Positions 24,783 to 33,776 of a stretch of 64,000 nucleotides of DNA are shown here, piece after piece (position 1 is the stretch's first letter; the number at the start of each line of letters is the position of its first letter). This DNA comes from SB11 sp943370295 (GTDB taxonomy: Bacteria; Bacteroidota; Bacteroidia; UBA8524): NCBI GenBank assembly GCA_943370295.1, contig CALRQL020000005.1, positions 62,001-126,000 of the forward strand. The letters run 5' to 3'. The position numbers and the translations under genes were made by a program. The notes beneath the pieces were generated by a model. That model was not told the origin of the DNA and did no database searches. It saw nothing but the letters and a program-made list of their open reading frames with translations.

Positions 24783-26843
24783 ATGCCTAAGAAAGATTAC
24801 TGCCTCAAGCTTCTGTTTGTAATCGCCATAAACTTAATAGTGATATATGGAAAATCACAACTCCCCAACTACATCCCCATACTATCGGGTGGTAAGTATG
24901 GATTTTGCGACAGCGCAATGAATATACTTATTGAACCAAAGTATGATTTTGTAAGATTTCACCAATCACCCGAATACTATAGCGTTGAACAAGCAGGCAA
25001 TACTTTTTTATTACACAAATTTTCGGGACAATGGATTTACAATACCGATTCGTTTAACAGACGTTTAAGCGGTAAAAAGTACAGCTTGGTTTATAAAAAC
25101 GATACCCTTCTCATCTACGATAATCAACGCGATGTAATAATTTCATCCTTATACTACAAGACCAAAAGACAACACTTTTTGCACTATACTGTTAATCAAA
25201 ACACTCCAGTTTTTTTAGTTACCGAATCAAAGGATCCTCTGCATTTATTGTGGCTTGCTTTATCCCCGTATAAAATAAAATCGCACTTTATTATTTCACC
25301 TAAAGGCATTTTATACAAATCGAAAACTATTGAACCTGAGTTTAACAACGGCTATTTTAAAGAAAAACACAATGGAAAGTTTGCTCTTTTTAAAGCAACT
25401 CCCGATACAGTGATTCGGCTTACCGGACATGAATACTATTATATAGGTTTTCCAAATGCTTTTGGAAATTCATCTGCATTAAAAGACTATGACATAGCAG
25501 CTGGGAACAACGAAGCCATGGATAGTAGCCAGTTGGAGTTTATAAAAAGATGTTGTGGAGGACATTATAAAAGAACTCATATTATTGATAGTGCAGGAAA
25601 TGAGATTTTAAGTCTTAATTCAGGAGGGTTTCCAATGCCAACCGTTGAGAATAACGCCCTTTTGTTTGACACGTTAAGCATAGGTTATAAAGGCATCATA
25701 TTCAAAGACACGCTAACAGGCAAATGGCCCAGCCAAGACTCAATAGATGCCTGTTCCTTTAATAGTTCTTGCGCAGAACTGATTCGCAAGTCAGGCCCTA
25801 ATTATCTAATTAAAAAAAACAGCAAGTTAAATTTGGTTAATAATAGCGGCAGAAAAGTATTACCAAACGATTATTCGTATTTAACCTTTTTTAATGACTC
25901 TACCTTACTGTTTATAGATAGCAGCTCAGTAGGAGTAGTTTCAGCTTCCGGAAAAGAATTTTTGAATATTAAAGTCGTAAAAACAAGCAACACATCTATT
26001 ATTAATCCATTTTACAACTACATTTGGACATGGGCAGATCGCATCGCCCGCTCATTTATATGGACAGGGGACAGCATAATTGAAATTGACTCGACAACAA
26101 ATGCTAATGCGCGCTATAATTATTACCAAAAAGCACAAGACTCTTTACGTAGGGTTGGAGATATGTTTTCATCGTTGAGTAATAAAAAGATTTTTACCGG
26201 ATACAACTACGAATCAAAAACCTATAACGTGTATTGTGATTCGGCGCTAATAACACCCCACATGGAAATCACGAAAGTTAACCCCCATTATGATGTATTA
26301 TTTATAATGAAGGATAAACAAAACCACACCTGGATTTATGACAACAACGGAAAGGTAGTTTACAATACCAATGAAGAGTATGAGTATTATGTGAGGTATT
26401 CCCCATCAGGAAACGTTAACCATTATATAATTACGATTAGAAATAGCAAACACAAATTTGTAGCGGCTATCCATTGGCCGGGGTTTAACGGACAACCAAA
26501 CTACAGCGCGCTGCCTATTAAACGTTTTATAGACTCTTTTACCGTTGTTTCGTCCCTCGATGACGAAAATAAAGAAGGATTATTAGATAAAAATCATAAT
26601 TTAATTATTTGGCCCAACGATATAATAGAATATAAAAAATCTGTTAATATAAGCTCGCCAAATTATCTGTTCTTCTCAAACGGATTTATTTATGACCAAA
26701 CAGGCAAAATTCTTTTAGATGACGTGTTTTATGAGTGGAATAATGGTGATTTGAACCAATTACGTTATTACCCAAATAATAAAACATTAACTGTTTTCAT
26801 AGATAAGTACAATAACATTTATAAAACAGGAACTACTAAATAA
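24783..26843 (+). CDS. exported WG-repeat-like protein, unknown function
   Basis: 686 aa from the ATG at 24783 (a GTG two codons upstream is also open). An N-terminal hydrophobic segment (CLKLLFVIAINLIVIYGKSQ) suggests export. GKYGFCDSAMNILIEPKYDF near residue 40, and SKLNLVNNSGRKVLPNDYSY and ENKEGLLDKNHNLIIWPNDI further on, follow the WG-repeat pattern of a beta hairpin plus 'I-P-x-Y-D'. Such proteins are surface or periplasmic and of unknown role. Base composition is more AT-rich than the surrounding core genes. Confidence 0.65.
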   Translation: MPKKDYCLKLLFVIAINLIVIYGKSQLPNYIPILSGGKYGFCDSAMNILIEPKYDFVRFHQSPEYYSVEQAGNTFLLHKFSGQWIYNTDSFNRRLSGKKYSLVYKNDTLLIYDNQRDVIISSLYYKTKRQHFLHYTVNQNTPVFLVTESKDPLHLLWLALSPYKIKSHFIISPKGILYKSKTIEPEFNNGYFKEKHNGKFALFKATPDTVIRLTGHEYYYIGFPNAFGNSSALKDYDIAAGNNEAMDSSQLEFIKRCCGGHYKRTHIIDSAGNEILSLNSGGFPMPTVENNALLFDTLSIGYKGIIFKDTLTGKWPSQDSIDACSFNSSCAELIRKSGPNYLIKKNSKLNLVNNSGRKVLPNDYSYLTFFNDSTLLFIDSSSVGVVSASGKEFLNIKVVKTSNTSIINPFYNYIWTWADRIARSFIWTGDSIIEIDSTTNANARYNYYQKAQDSLRRVGDMFSSLSNKKIFTGYNYESKTYNVYCDSALITPHMEITKVNPHYDVLFIMKDKQNHTWIYDNNGKVVYNTNEEYEYYVRYSPSGNVNHYIITIRNSKHKFVAAIHWPGFNGQPNYSALPIKRFIDSFTVVSSLDDENKEGLLDKNHNLIIWPNDIIEYKKSVNISSPNYLFFSNGFIYDQTGKILLDDVFYEWNNGDLNQLRYYPNNKTLTVFIDKYNNIYKTGTTK

Positions 26844-26894
26844 TTTAAACTTTTTAGCCCCTCATACGGGCGAATAACGTAAAATTATTACCCG

Positions 26895-27713
26895 CTACAA
26901 TGTAATAGTGTTTGGAAACGAAAGATGCACCCGTCCTTCTAACACGGCTTTTTTATAGGCCAGCGGTGTAATTGTAGTAAATGCCTTAAACGTTCTTATA
27001 AAATGGGCTTGGTCGTAAAAACCGTTATCCAATGCCACATCCACCAACGGAATGTGCGGATGGTTAGCTATCTGTGCAATGGCTGCGTTTACCTGCTTTA
27101 GCCGCAAATACTTTTGCGGACTTAGCCCGTACACTTCACTAAACGCATGAATAAACTTTTTGTGCGAAAATCGCTTTTCGTCCAAAAACTGTTTAATACG
27201 TCCCTTTTGCAAAGGCTCTTGGGTGGTTATTTCAGCAAACTCCAACACATCTTCGGCTGTTTTTGCCGGTTGTGCCGCCTTTAGCAAAAACCTTTCAAGG
27301 TGCTTAATTTTATCCGTCGCGTTTTTTGTATGCTCAATTTCTGCAATCACCGAACTTATTGCGGTACCGAAAATATGAGACAACGGGCGCGGAACCCCCA
27401 ACCCTGATATATCAATACCCAACAAACGGTGCAATCCTTGGGGTTTAAACATAATGCCCAACGCTTTGTACCTTCCCGATACTTTGGTAGTTAATTGTTG
27501 TTGGTAAATGCCAGATACACCCCCAGCTTTAGTATAGGAAAATGCAGCATTACCGGTTTGGATTGAAAACTCTTCACCGAAATTGATGATGATTTCCTGC
27601 TGCAAAAAGGGGATGCTTACCGATGCATACTCCCATTGCTCCTCGCTTTGGTACCAAATGCACTCAACCACCTCTTTCAACTCATTATCAGGTGTATGGA
27701 TGAGGGCGTTCAT
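26895..27713 (-). CDS. AraC-family transcriptional regulator
   Basis: 272 aa. The N-terminal about 150 residues resemble the DUF6597 sensor domain seen in Bacteroidota AraC proteins (YTKAGGVSGIYQQQLTTKVS; LGIMFKPQGLHRLLGI). The C-terminal domain has two helix-turn-helix units (KFIHAFSEVYGLSPQKYLRL; IPLVDVALDNGFYDQAHFIR) ending in TITPLAYKK. Target genes are unknown. A -7 element ends 4 nt before the ATG, so its own mRNA is likely leaderless. Confidence 0.9.
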   Translation of the reverse strand: MNALIHTPDNELKEVVECIWYQSEEQWEYASVSIPFLQQEIIINFGEEFSIQTGNAAFSYTKAGGVSGIYQQQLTTKVSGRYKALGIMFKPQGLHRLLGIDISGLGVPRPLSHIFGTAISSVIAEIEHTKNATDKIKHLERFLLKAAQPAKTAEDVLEFAEITTQEPLQKGRIKQFLDEKRFSHKKFIHAFSEVYGLSPQKYLRLKQVNAAIAQIANHPHIPLVDVALDNGFYDQAHFIRTFKAFTTITPLAYKKAVLEGRVHLSFPNTITL

Positions 27714-27717
27714 AGCG

Positions 27718-27725
27718 CAAAATTA
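27718..27725 (-). promoter_or_regulatory. TAnnTTTG -7 element for the AraC regulator
   Basis: Minus-strand TAATTTTG separated from the ATG by four bases. Confidence 0.5.
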
Positions 27726-27763
27726 GTTAAATAACAACTACTGTACCTAACCCGTTTTGCTAA

Positions 27764-27862
27764 CGGTCATAAAGCCCATCGCTGTTGCGTCCATCGTCCC
27801 GAATGGTTTTAAACCATTCGGGACGACCCATTGAAAAGCGGCGGGCTTTATGCCCGTCGGAA
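27764..27862. repeat. multi-hairpin dispersed repeat, copy E, with inverted ends
   Basis: Core hairpin ATCGTCCCGAATGG / CCATTCGGGACGA around TTTTAAA, followed by GCGGGCTTTATGCCCGTCGG. The left end, CGGTCATAAAGCCCATCGCT, is an inverted copy of the right-end GCGG-GGGCTTTATG-CCG hairpin, so this copy has inverted termini. Confidence 0.75.
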
Positions 27863-27943
27863 CAATAGAGTTTCAACCCCATTCAAGTAAACAATAACAA
27901 AACTGCACATTGGTTTTTTATAAAACCCGTCTTACTTTGTATT

Positions 27944-29767
27944 ATGGTAAGATATATTGGGGTACTTTTAATGGTAGTAGTGTTTGCTACCCAAAGCATT
28001 GCACAAAAAGCAAACAAGCACCAGCAAATGGCTGATTCCTTTTTTGTGTTGGCACAGTATGAAACAGCCATCAAATACTACGATTCAGCACAAAAAACCT
28101 CTCCAACCGACAATATTATCATGTTCCGCAAGGGGATATGTTATTATAACCTTCAAAAAAGCAAAGAAGCAAAAGCCAGTTTCGACAAAGCGTTGCAGCA
28201 AAACCCCCGCTGTTTGTATTGCGAGTATTTTTTGATTTCTATGCTAACTGAGGCGCAGCAAACCGATGCTGCTTTGCACAAAGCCGACAGTGTACTTACT
28301 AAATATGCCGATACAGGCAAAGTACTTAGTTCATACATGGATATAAAAGCACTGAAAGCCCGTATATACTGGAACAGAGGCCAGCTTGAGAAAGCAGGAG
28401 CGGTGTATGACGAATTGGTAGCCGATTACCCTGATACCGCCGGTGTATATTACTTACGCGGTGAGTTTAACTTTATAAATCAACGAAAATCAGGGGCGAT
28501 AAAGGATGTAACTAAAGCCATCGAGTTAGACCCTAATGTTGCCGCATACTATTTTTTGAAGGCCAAAATTTACCTTACCATCAACTACTATAAAGAAACC
28601 CTACCCATTATTAATAAGGCGATTGAGCTGAATAGTGAAGAGGGTGAGTTTTACGGATACAGAGGAGGCATTCATCATCATTTAGGCAATTATGAAGAGG
28701 CATTGAACGACTACATACTTGCATTAAAGTACAACGGTGCAGGTGGATTCTACAACGCCAAGGTTTCAGAAATTTATTTGATAAAGGAAGACATGGACTC
28801 GATGTGTTTTTACTTACAACGTTCAAAAGAATCCTTTGAAAAAGACCCGCCAACTATGCAAGAAGATATAGAAATGCAAACGCTGGTGCTGCATAAACAA
28901 CAGGAGTTTTGCGATAATAGTAAGCCCGGTTATTATTACCAAAGAGGGGTAGCTATGTATAACCTCGGCTTGTACGATAGCTCTATTTACTTTTATACAG
29001 CGGGGCTTGAAAAGTTTGTAAACCAACCCGTGATGCACAACTTTAGGGGCAATGCTTACGTGAAAACAGGCGAATGGGCAAAGGCTGAGAAAGACTTTTT
29101 ATTATCGATGCAAAACCCCGAGGAACTGAAAAAAACGCTTGCGGAACGCTTTAAATACGACGACCCTCAAGCCAATGAGCGGTACTACAAAGGATTTATT
29201 GCCTCAGCATATTTGGGTTTATCTGAAGTATATCTGCAAATGGGGTATTACGATAAAGCCATAAAAGCGGCTGATAGTGCCTTAAACATTGCACCCATCG
29301 GCAGCGGCATTCCCCTTGCCGATTATTATAACCAGCTGGGAAGATCTTACCTGGCCGCCGGTAACTACGACAAAGCAATAAGAGAGTTTGAAAAAGTTCT
29401 CACACTTGAAGCAGAAAACCCGATTGGATACATAAACATGGGGTTAGCAACGGCATACAAAGCTACTGAAACGCCTGAAACATACAGGAAATTCGGATTC
29501 TCAGGCACTTGGAATTCGGGAACTTCACAGCTAAAGTTTGAAAGTAAACCCATAAAACTTACCCAAAACCAGCAAAAATTAATGCAAGATGCCATTGGCT
29601 ATTGTGATAAAGCCATACAGTTTGCTCCACAAGAGGCTCAGTTTTATGTAATACGTGCTTACGTGAAAAACATGGCCGGAAATAAAGATGTTTGTGCAGA
29701 CATAACAAGGGCAAAAGCATTGGATATAAAAAGCATAAACGAATCTTTAAGCAGCCTGTGCCCTTAA
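27944..29767 (+). CDS. exported tetratricopeptide repeat protein
   Basis: 607 aa. Signal peptide-like MVRYIGVLLMVVVFATQSIAQ. At least ten TPR units can be followed (for example ADSFFVLAQYETAIKYYDSA, AKASFDKALQQNPRCLYCEY, LSEVYLQMGYYDKAIKAADS, NYDKAIREFEKVLTLEAENP). TPRs mediate protein-protein interaction, here probably in the periplasm. No catalytic domain is visible. The gene stands alone between repeat copy E and the SRPBCC gene; no more specific role can be supported. Confidence 0.8.
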   Translation: MVRYIGVLLMVVVFATQSIAQKANKHQQMADSFFVLAQYETAIKYYDSAQKTSPTDNIIMFRKGICYYNLQKSKEAKASFDKALQQNPRCLYCEYFLISMLTEAQQTDAALHKADSVLTKYADTGKVLSSYMDIKALKARIYWNRGQLEKAGAVYDELVADYPDTAGVYYLRGEFNFINQRKSGAIKDVTKAIELDPNVAAYYFLKAKIYLTINYYKETLPIINKAIELNSEEGEFYGYRGGIHHHLGNYEEALNDYILALKYNGAGGFYNAKVSEIYLIKEDMDSMCFYLQRSKESFEKDPPTMQEDIEMQTLVLHKQQEFCDNSKPGYYYQRGVAMYNLGLYDSSIYFYTAGLEKFVNQPVMHNFRGNAYVKTGEWAKAEKDFLLSMQNPEELKKTLAERFKYDDPQANERYYKGFIASAYLGLSEVYLQMGYYDKAIKAADSALNIAPIGSGIPLADYYNQLGRSYLAAGNYDKAIREFEKVLTLEAENPIGYINMGLATAYKATETPETYRKFGFSGTWNSGTSQLKFESKPIKLTQNQQKLMQDAIGYCDKAIQFAPQEAQFYVIRAYVKNMAGNKDVCADITRAKALDIKSINESLSSLCP

Positions 29768-29837
29768 TCAAGCACAGACGGACAAACAAGCTATCTATTT
29801 GAAAATAAACGAATAACAAAGTTTACTGAAAAAATTA

Positions 29838-29845
29838 TAGCTTTG
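29838..29845 (+). promoter_or_regulatory. TAnnTTTG -7 element for the SRPBCC gene
   Basis: TAGCTTTG, 23 nt before the ATG at 29869. Confidence 0.5.
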
Positions 29846-29868
29846 ACTTAAACAAAACACACCTAACT

Positions 29869-30894
29869 ATGAAAATTTTAAAAACTATTCTTAAAGTATT
29901 GGGGGTTATTTTACTGCTGGTAATAATAATATCCCTGTTTTTACCAGCTGGCGTAAGAGTTGAGCGTTCAATTACTGTGAATGCCTCTCCCGAAGAGGTA
30001 TATGCACACATCAGTGATTTGAAAAAATGGGACACGTGGTCGCCTTGGAAAAAACGCGACCCCAATATGCAAAACACTTATGAAGGGACTGACGGTGCTG
30101 TTGGCCAAAAAAACACCTGGAAAAGTGAACACCCTAAAGTAGGTAATGGCTCGATGATGATTACTGAACTGAAACCTTTTGAGTCAGTAGTTACCGAACT
30201 TGATTTTGGACAAGGCGGAAAACCCAAGGGAGGTTTCAAAATTGAAAAAACCGATAGCGGCTCAAAAGTAACGTGGTACATGGAAGACGACGGTTCACAA
30301 ACTCCGTTTTTATTTAAAATCCCAGCCAAATACTTCAACCTGATGATGGACGGCATGTTGGGTCCTGATTTTGAAGAAGGTCTGAAAGGTATTAAAGCTG
30401 CCGCTGAAGCAGGTGCCGGAGCAGCACCACAATTAACTTATACAATTGAAGAAGTGGATTTGGCGCCGATGAGTGTGATTGCCGCACCTCCAAACAAAAT
30501 AAAAGCAGAGCAGATATCAGCCTATTTGGGTAAATATTTTCCCAAGTTATATGCAGCAGCAAAGAAAAACGGTCAAAAACCCGGAATACCGGCAGCAATA
30601 TATCATTCTTGGACAGGCACAGAAACTGAGGTTGAAGCTGTTTTACAAGTTGATAAAGTAGTAATGGAGGGTAGCGAGTTTCCCCACCACCCGATGCCTG
30701 AAGGCAAAGGGTTAAAAGTTGATTACTATGGTGCCTATGCTGGTTCAGAGAAAGCCCACATGGATATTGATGCCTATGCCAAATACAAAAAACTGAAACT
30801 GGGCAATCCTTGGGAAGTATATGTTACTGGCCCCATGACTGAAAAAGATACTACCAAGTGGCTTACTCAAATCTATTACCCAATAGTAAAGTAA
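29869..30894 (+). CDS. membrane-anchored SRPBCC domain fused to a GyrI-like domain
   Basis: 341 aa. A transmembrane segment at residues 7-26 (ILKVLGVILLLVIIISLFLP) precedes a SRPBCC (START-like polyketide cyclase) domain (VERSITVNASPEEVYAHISD, KKWDTWSPWKKRDPNM). From about residue 190 there is a GyrI-like/effector-binding domain (MSVIAAPPNKIKAEQISAYL ... KVDYYGAYAGSEKAHMDIDAY). Both domains bind small hydrophobic ligands; the pairing is known in Bacteroidota but the ligand is not. It is monocistronic, with a hairpin terminator at 30915. Confidence 0.8.
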   Translation: MKILKTILKVLGVILLLVIIISLFLPAGVRVERSITVNASPEEVYAHISDLKKWDTWSPWKKRDPNMQNTYEGTDGAVGQKNTWKSEHPKVGNGSMMITELKPFESVVTELDFGQGGKPKGGFKIEKTDSGSKVTWYMEDDGSQTPFLFKIPAKYFNLMMDGMLGPDFEEGLKGIKAAAEAGAGAAPQLTYTIEEVDLAPMSVIAAPPNKIKAEQISAYLGKYFPKLYAAAKKNGQKPGIPAAIYHSWTGTETEVEAVLQVDKVVMEGSEFPHHPMPEGKGLKVDYYGAYAGSEKAHMDIDAYAKYKKLKLGNPWEVYVTGPMTEKDTTKWLTQIYYPIVK

Positions 30895-30914
30895 ACGATA
30901 TTTATTATTGCGAG

Positions 30915-30947
30915 AAAAGGGCGGGGCAACCTGCCCTTTTGCTTTTA
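30915..30947. terminator. convergent terminator
   Basis: AAAAGGGC, loop, GCCCTTTTGCTTTT, lying between the SRPBCC gene (plus) and the LuxE-like gene (minus). Confidence 0.7.
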
Positions 30948-31904
30948 TACCACCATGGTATTGCAACCGCGTACCTCGCTAAAATCAAGGCGACCCAGCA
31001 CCTCAAAACTGCCGTCGGTATATTGTCGGCCTAAATCTTCCGTCTCTATAAAACTGCACGAATACAAATTGGCAAGGTCAATCACATTTATTCCACCGGT
31101 TTTGCCAATGGCGGCATAATTAAAAGGGTCGTCGGCATCGCGCACCAAAACACGCATCCACGGCGGGCAAAAGAACCGCCCTTCGCTTTTCGAGTAGGCT
31201 TGGGAAAACAGTTCCGTCATCCCATACTCAGAATGTATGGCCGATGGTCCAAAAGCCGTTTGCAACTCTGTATGCAGCTCTTTGCGGGTAATTTCCTTCC
31301 TCCTGCCCTTCATCCCCCCCGTTTCCATAATCAGGGTATGTGTCAACTCCATCGGGTATTGAGCCGCAAAATCAAGCAAAGCAAACGATACCCCCAGCAA
31401 TAATGTTTTTTGCCCATTCGCTTCATTCTGGCGTATTACCTTAGCCAGCCCCTCAAAGTCATTCAGGTAAAAGCCGCTATCGGCATGCCCGCTTTGTTGT
31501 ATCAGCTTATCCGCCATATACACCAATGATGAACCTGTACGCTCTAAATAACCGGGCAATAACGCAAGAATGCAATACTGCTGTGGCAAGCCGTAAAACA
31601 AATCAAAGCCTTTGGTAAACGAGTTTTCATACATACTTAAATCAGCGGCTAAATGTCGGCTTTGGCCAGTGCCGGTGGTGCTGCTGCTTAAAAAAGTATG
31701 TTGTGCTTGCATACCCTCTGCCAATACATCATGGGTCTTAAAAAAACGAATAGGCAAAAAAGGTATTTGGTGCAATTGCTGAACTTTATCGGGGTTTACT
31801 TTTAAAAAATTGAGGTATTGTGCATATACGGCACAATGTTTTGCTTGAAATCTGAAAACTTCATAAACGCTTTCTTCAAAAAAATCGTTATTTGTAATAA
31901 ACAT
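30945..31904 (-). CDS. LuxE-like acyl-protein synthetase family enzyme
   Basis: About 319 aa from the ATG at 31904; an upstream in-frame ATG at 31928 is possible but would leave only 2 bp to the divergent gene. The sequence contains LSSSTTGTGQSRHLAADLSM (the adenylate-forming P-loop-like motif), HTLIMETGGMKGRRKEITRK and IHSEYGMTELFSQAYS, diagnostic of the LuxE/phenylacetate-CoA-ligase-like group. These enzymes activate acyl groups with ATP. No LuxC or acyl carrier gene is adjacent, so its substrate cannot be said. Confidence 0.82.
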   Translation of the reverse strand: MFITNNDFFEESVYEVFRFQAKHCAVYAQYLNFLKVNPDKVQQLHQIPFLPIRFFKTHDVLAEGMQAQHTFLSSSTTGTGQSRHLAADLSMYENSFTKGFDLFYGLPQQYCILALLPGYLERTGSSLVYMADKLIQQSGHADSGFYLNDFEGLAKVIRQNEANGQKTLLLGVSFALLDFAAQYPMELTHTLIMETGGMKGRRKEITRKELHTELQTAFGPSAIHSEYGMTELFSQAYSKSEGRFFCPPWMRVLVRDADDPFNYAAIGKTGGINVIDLANLYSCSFIETEDLGRQYTDGSFEVLGRLDFSEVRGCNTMVV

Positions 31905-31930
31905 CTCCTGTTTTAAACGGGTAAGCATTT

Positions 31931-32488
31931 ATGAATGGTTTACAATTATTAAAATATACAGCCGTAGCACTTATAACAATCACTGCGCTGCAAAGTTGCT
32001 CGCGCTCCGATGATGGCGGCCCTCCTGTGCCCGAATTAGGTTATACGGGGTACAGCAAATTTAAAAACACAGCCGGAAAAGATAGCTTTGTTATGCTAAA
32101 TCTTACGTTTAAAGACGGCGACGGTGATATAGGTTTAAGCGAAAGCGATTCCGTTCCGCCGTATTCATACGGCAGCCCGTTTTTCAACAATCTTTTTGTT
32201 GAGTTTTATGTAATTGAAAACGGTACCCCCTCTAAAATTACTTCGCAATTCATAGGCCCTGATACGTTATACAAAGACACGGTGAATTTTAGCCAACGAA
32301 TAAAATACCTGACGCCTGAAGGAAAGAATAAAAGTATAAAAGGAAGAATAGATGTAATTACTCCGTTTTTCCTACTTGATTTGGCTGCCTATAAGCCCGA
32401 TTCAGTATATTACGAAATTACCTTGGTTGACCGAAGCCTTAACCGCAGCAATTTGATAAAAACACCTTTGATTATGCTTGACTTTTAA
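31931..32488 (+). CDS. lipoprotein, unknown function
   Basis: 185 aa. Lipoprotein signal (LLKYTAVALITITALQSC) with lipobox LQSC followed by SRSDDGG. The mature part is beta-rich (FVMLNLTFKDGDGDIGLSES; YYEITLVDRSLNRSN), a common pattern of small Bacteroidota surface lipoproteins. It is divergently transcribed from the LuxE-like gene across a very short gap and ends shortly before the small acidic gene on the other strand. I do not recognise a named family. Confidence 0.75.
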   Translation: MNGLQLLKYTAVALITITALQSCSRSDDGGPPVPELGYTGYSKFKNTAGKDSFVMLNLTFKDGDGDIGLSESDSVPPYSYGSPFFNNLFVEFYVIENGTPSKITSQFIGPDTLYKDTVNFSQRIKYLTPEGKNKSIKGRIDVITPFFLLDLAAYKPDSVYYEITLVDRSLNRSNLIKTPLIMLDF

Positions 32489-32502
32489 ATGAAGTGCGAC
32501 GA

Positions 32503-32745
32503 TTAAAAATCGTCGTCTTCAAAATCGTCGTCATCATCAAAATCGTTAAACCCTGTTTGGTACCCTGCGTCGGTGTCGTCCTCAAAATCATCGTCTTCCT
32601 CTTCTTCAACTTCGCTGAAGTTTTCGTCTTCTTCTTCTTCCTCGTCGCTGTTCTTGGGTTTAGCCGCCGAGCGCACAGCACCGTAGTTTGCTGCACCAAA
32701 CATTACACTGTTAAAACCTTGAAGGATAGTTCCCTGCATTTTCAT
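32503..32745 (-). CDS. small strongly acidic protein
   Basis: 80 aa (or 78 from the second Met). After MQGTILQGFNSVMFGAANYG the protein is almost entirely Asp and Glu (for example NSDEEEEEDENFSEVEEEED), ending FNDFDDDDDFEDDDF. Its N-terminus is well-formed and the frame is complete. Overlapping frames on both strands are products of the same GA/TC-rich sequence and are not counted. Function unknown; a charge-based binding role is only a guess. Confidence 0.6.
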   Translation of the reverse strand: MKMQGTILQGFNSVMFGAANYGAVRSAAKPKNSDEEEEEDENFSEVEEEEDDDFEDDTDAGYQTGFNDFDDDDDFEDDDF

Positions 32746-32817
32746 CTCAAAATAGAAATTTTATGCTAATTTAAAGGAATTAGGAAAAACAATAGCAAGT
32801 GAAATTTATAAAAATGC

Positions 32818-33720
32818 TTAAAAATATACCCGCAGAGCTTGCTTAAAGGTATTACAATGGGCGTTTACCACATCGCTAAGGCGGGGAGAATACCCGCCGC
32901 CCATACTCACAACCACCGGAATACCAAGGGGTTTAAGCGTTTCAAACACATACGCATCTCGCTGCTCACAACCTTGCATACTCACGGATAACTTACCTAA
33001 TTTATCCGTGGCCAAAATATCCACGCCCGACAGGTAAAAGGCAAAAGTGGGTTTAAAGTCGGCTATAATTTTAGGCAAATGAGAATGCAACAAAGCAAGG
33101 TATTCAGCATCGGCAGTATGGGTGGGTACTTCAACATCCAAATGCGATTTTTCTTTTTTGTAAGGGTAGTTGTCTTTTCCGTGCATGCTAAAGCAAAACA
33201 CCTGTTTGCTGCCCGCAAAAATCTGTGCCGTACCATTACCCTGATGCACATCCAAATCAATTATCAATATCCGCTCGGCCGGGTTTTGTTTTAAGAGATA
33301 GTTTGCTGCTATTGCAAAATCATTCAATAAACAAAACCCTTCTCCGCTGTTGGTAAAAGCATGGTGGGTGCCTCCTGCCACATTCATCGCTACACCGAAC
33401 TCACGTGCATGGACTGTACAGTCGATAGTTCCCTTGCTAATAATAATCTCACGCTGTACCAACTCCTGCGATAAAGGAAACCCGATTTTGCGCATCTCTT
33501 TCGGAGTCAGCTCAAGGTGCTTCATCCGCTGCCAATACTCCGCATCGTGGGTTAGCAATATGGTTTCATCGTCCAACGGTTCAGGTTCAAAAAGATTTTC
33601 AGGAGTTATTGCCCCTTCGTGCATCAACTGTTTAGGAATCAGGTCGTATTTCTCTATCGGAAAACGGTGACCTTCGGGCAATGGGTGGGCGTAAATAGGA
33701 CTCCAAGCTATTTTCAGCAT
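32818..33720 (-). CDS. histone-deacetylase-family (acetoin utilisation-type) hydrolase
   Basis: 300 aa, typical of bacterial HDAC-like enzymes. The catalytic histidine pair is in GGTHHAF (His119-His120) and the zinc ligands begin with Asp157 and His159 in IIDLDVHQGNGTA; later LSGVDILATDKLG holds the third Asp and VSMGGGYSP the tail. Bacterial members deacetylate acetyl-lysine proteins or polyamines in the cytoplasm. Located between two minus-strand genes; the downstream acidic gene is on the same strand 72 bp away, but no common operon is evident. Confidence 0.9.
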   Translation of the reverse strand: MLKIAWSPIYAHPLPEGHRFPIEKYDLIPKQLMHEGAITPENLFEPEPLDDETILLTHDAEYWQRMKHLELTPKEMRKIGFPLSQELVQREIIISKGTIDCTVHAREFGVAMNVAGGTHHAFTNSGEGFCLLNDFAIAANYLLKQNPAERILIIDLDVHQGNGTAQIFAGSKQVFCFSMHGKDNYPYKKEKSHLDVEVPTHTADAEYLALLHSHLPKIIADFKPTFAFYLSGVDILATDKLGKLSVSMQGCEQRDAYVFETLKPLGIPVVVSMGGGYSPRLSDVVNAHCNTFKQALRVYF

Positions 33721-33776
33721 TTTGTAGTTATACTTTTTGTAGCACCTGCTTTATGCAGCAGCTTACCACAACTCTA

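Noticed and set aside
32472..32769. Extra frames on both strands over the small acidic gene (32472-32699 minus, 32494-32769 plus)
   Set aside because: They are shadows of the GA/TC-rich codons of the acidic protein and have unnatural low-complexity Thr/Lys or Phe/Val translations.
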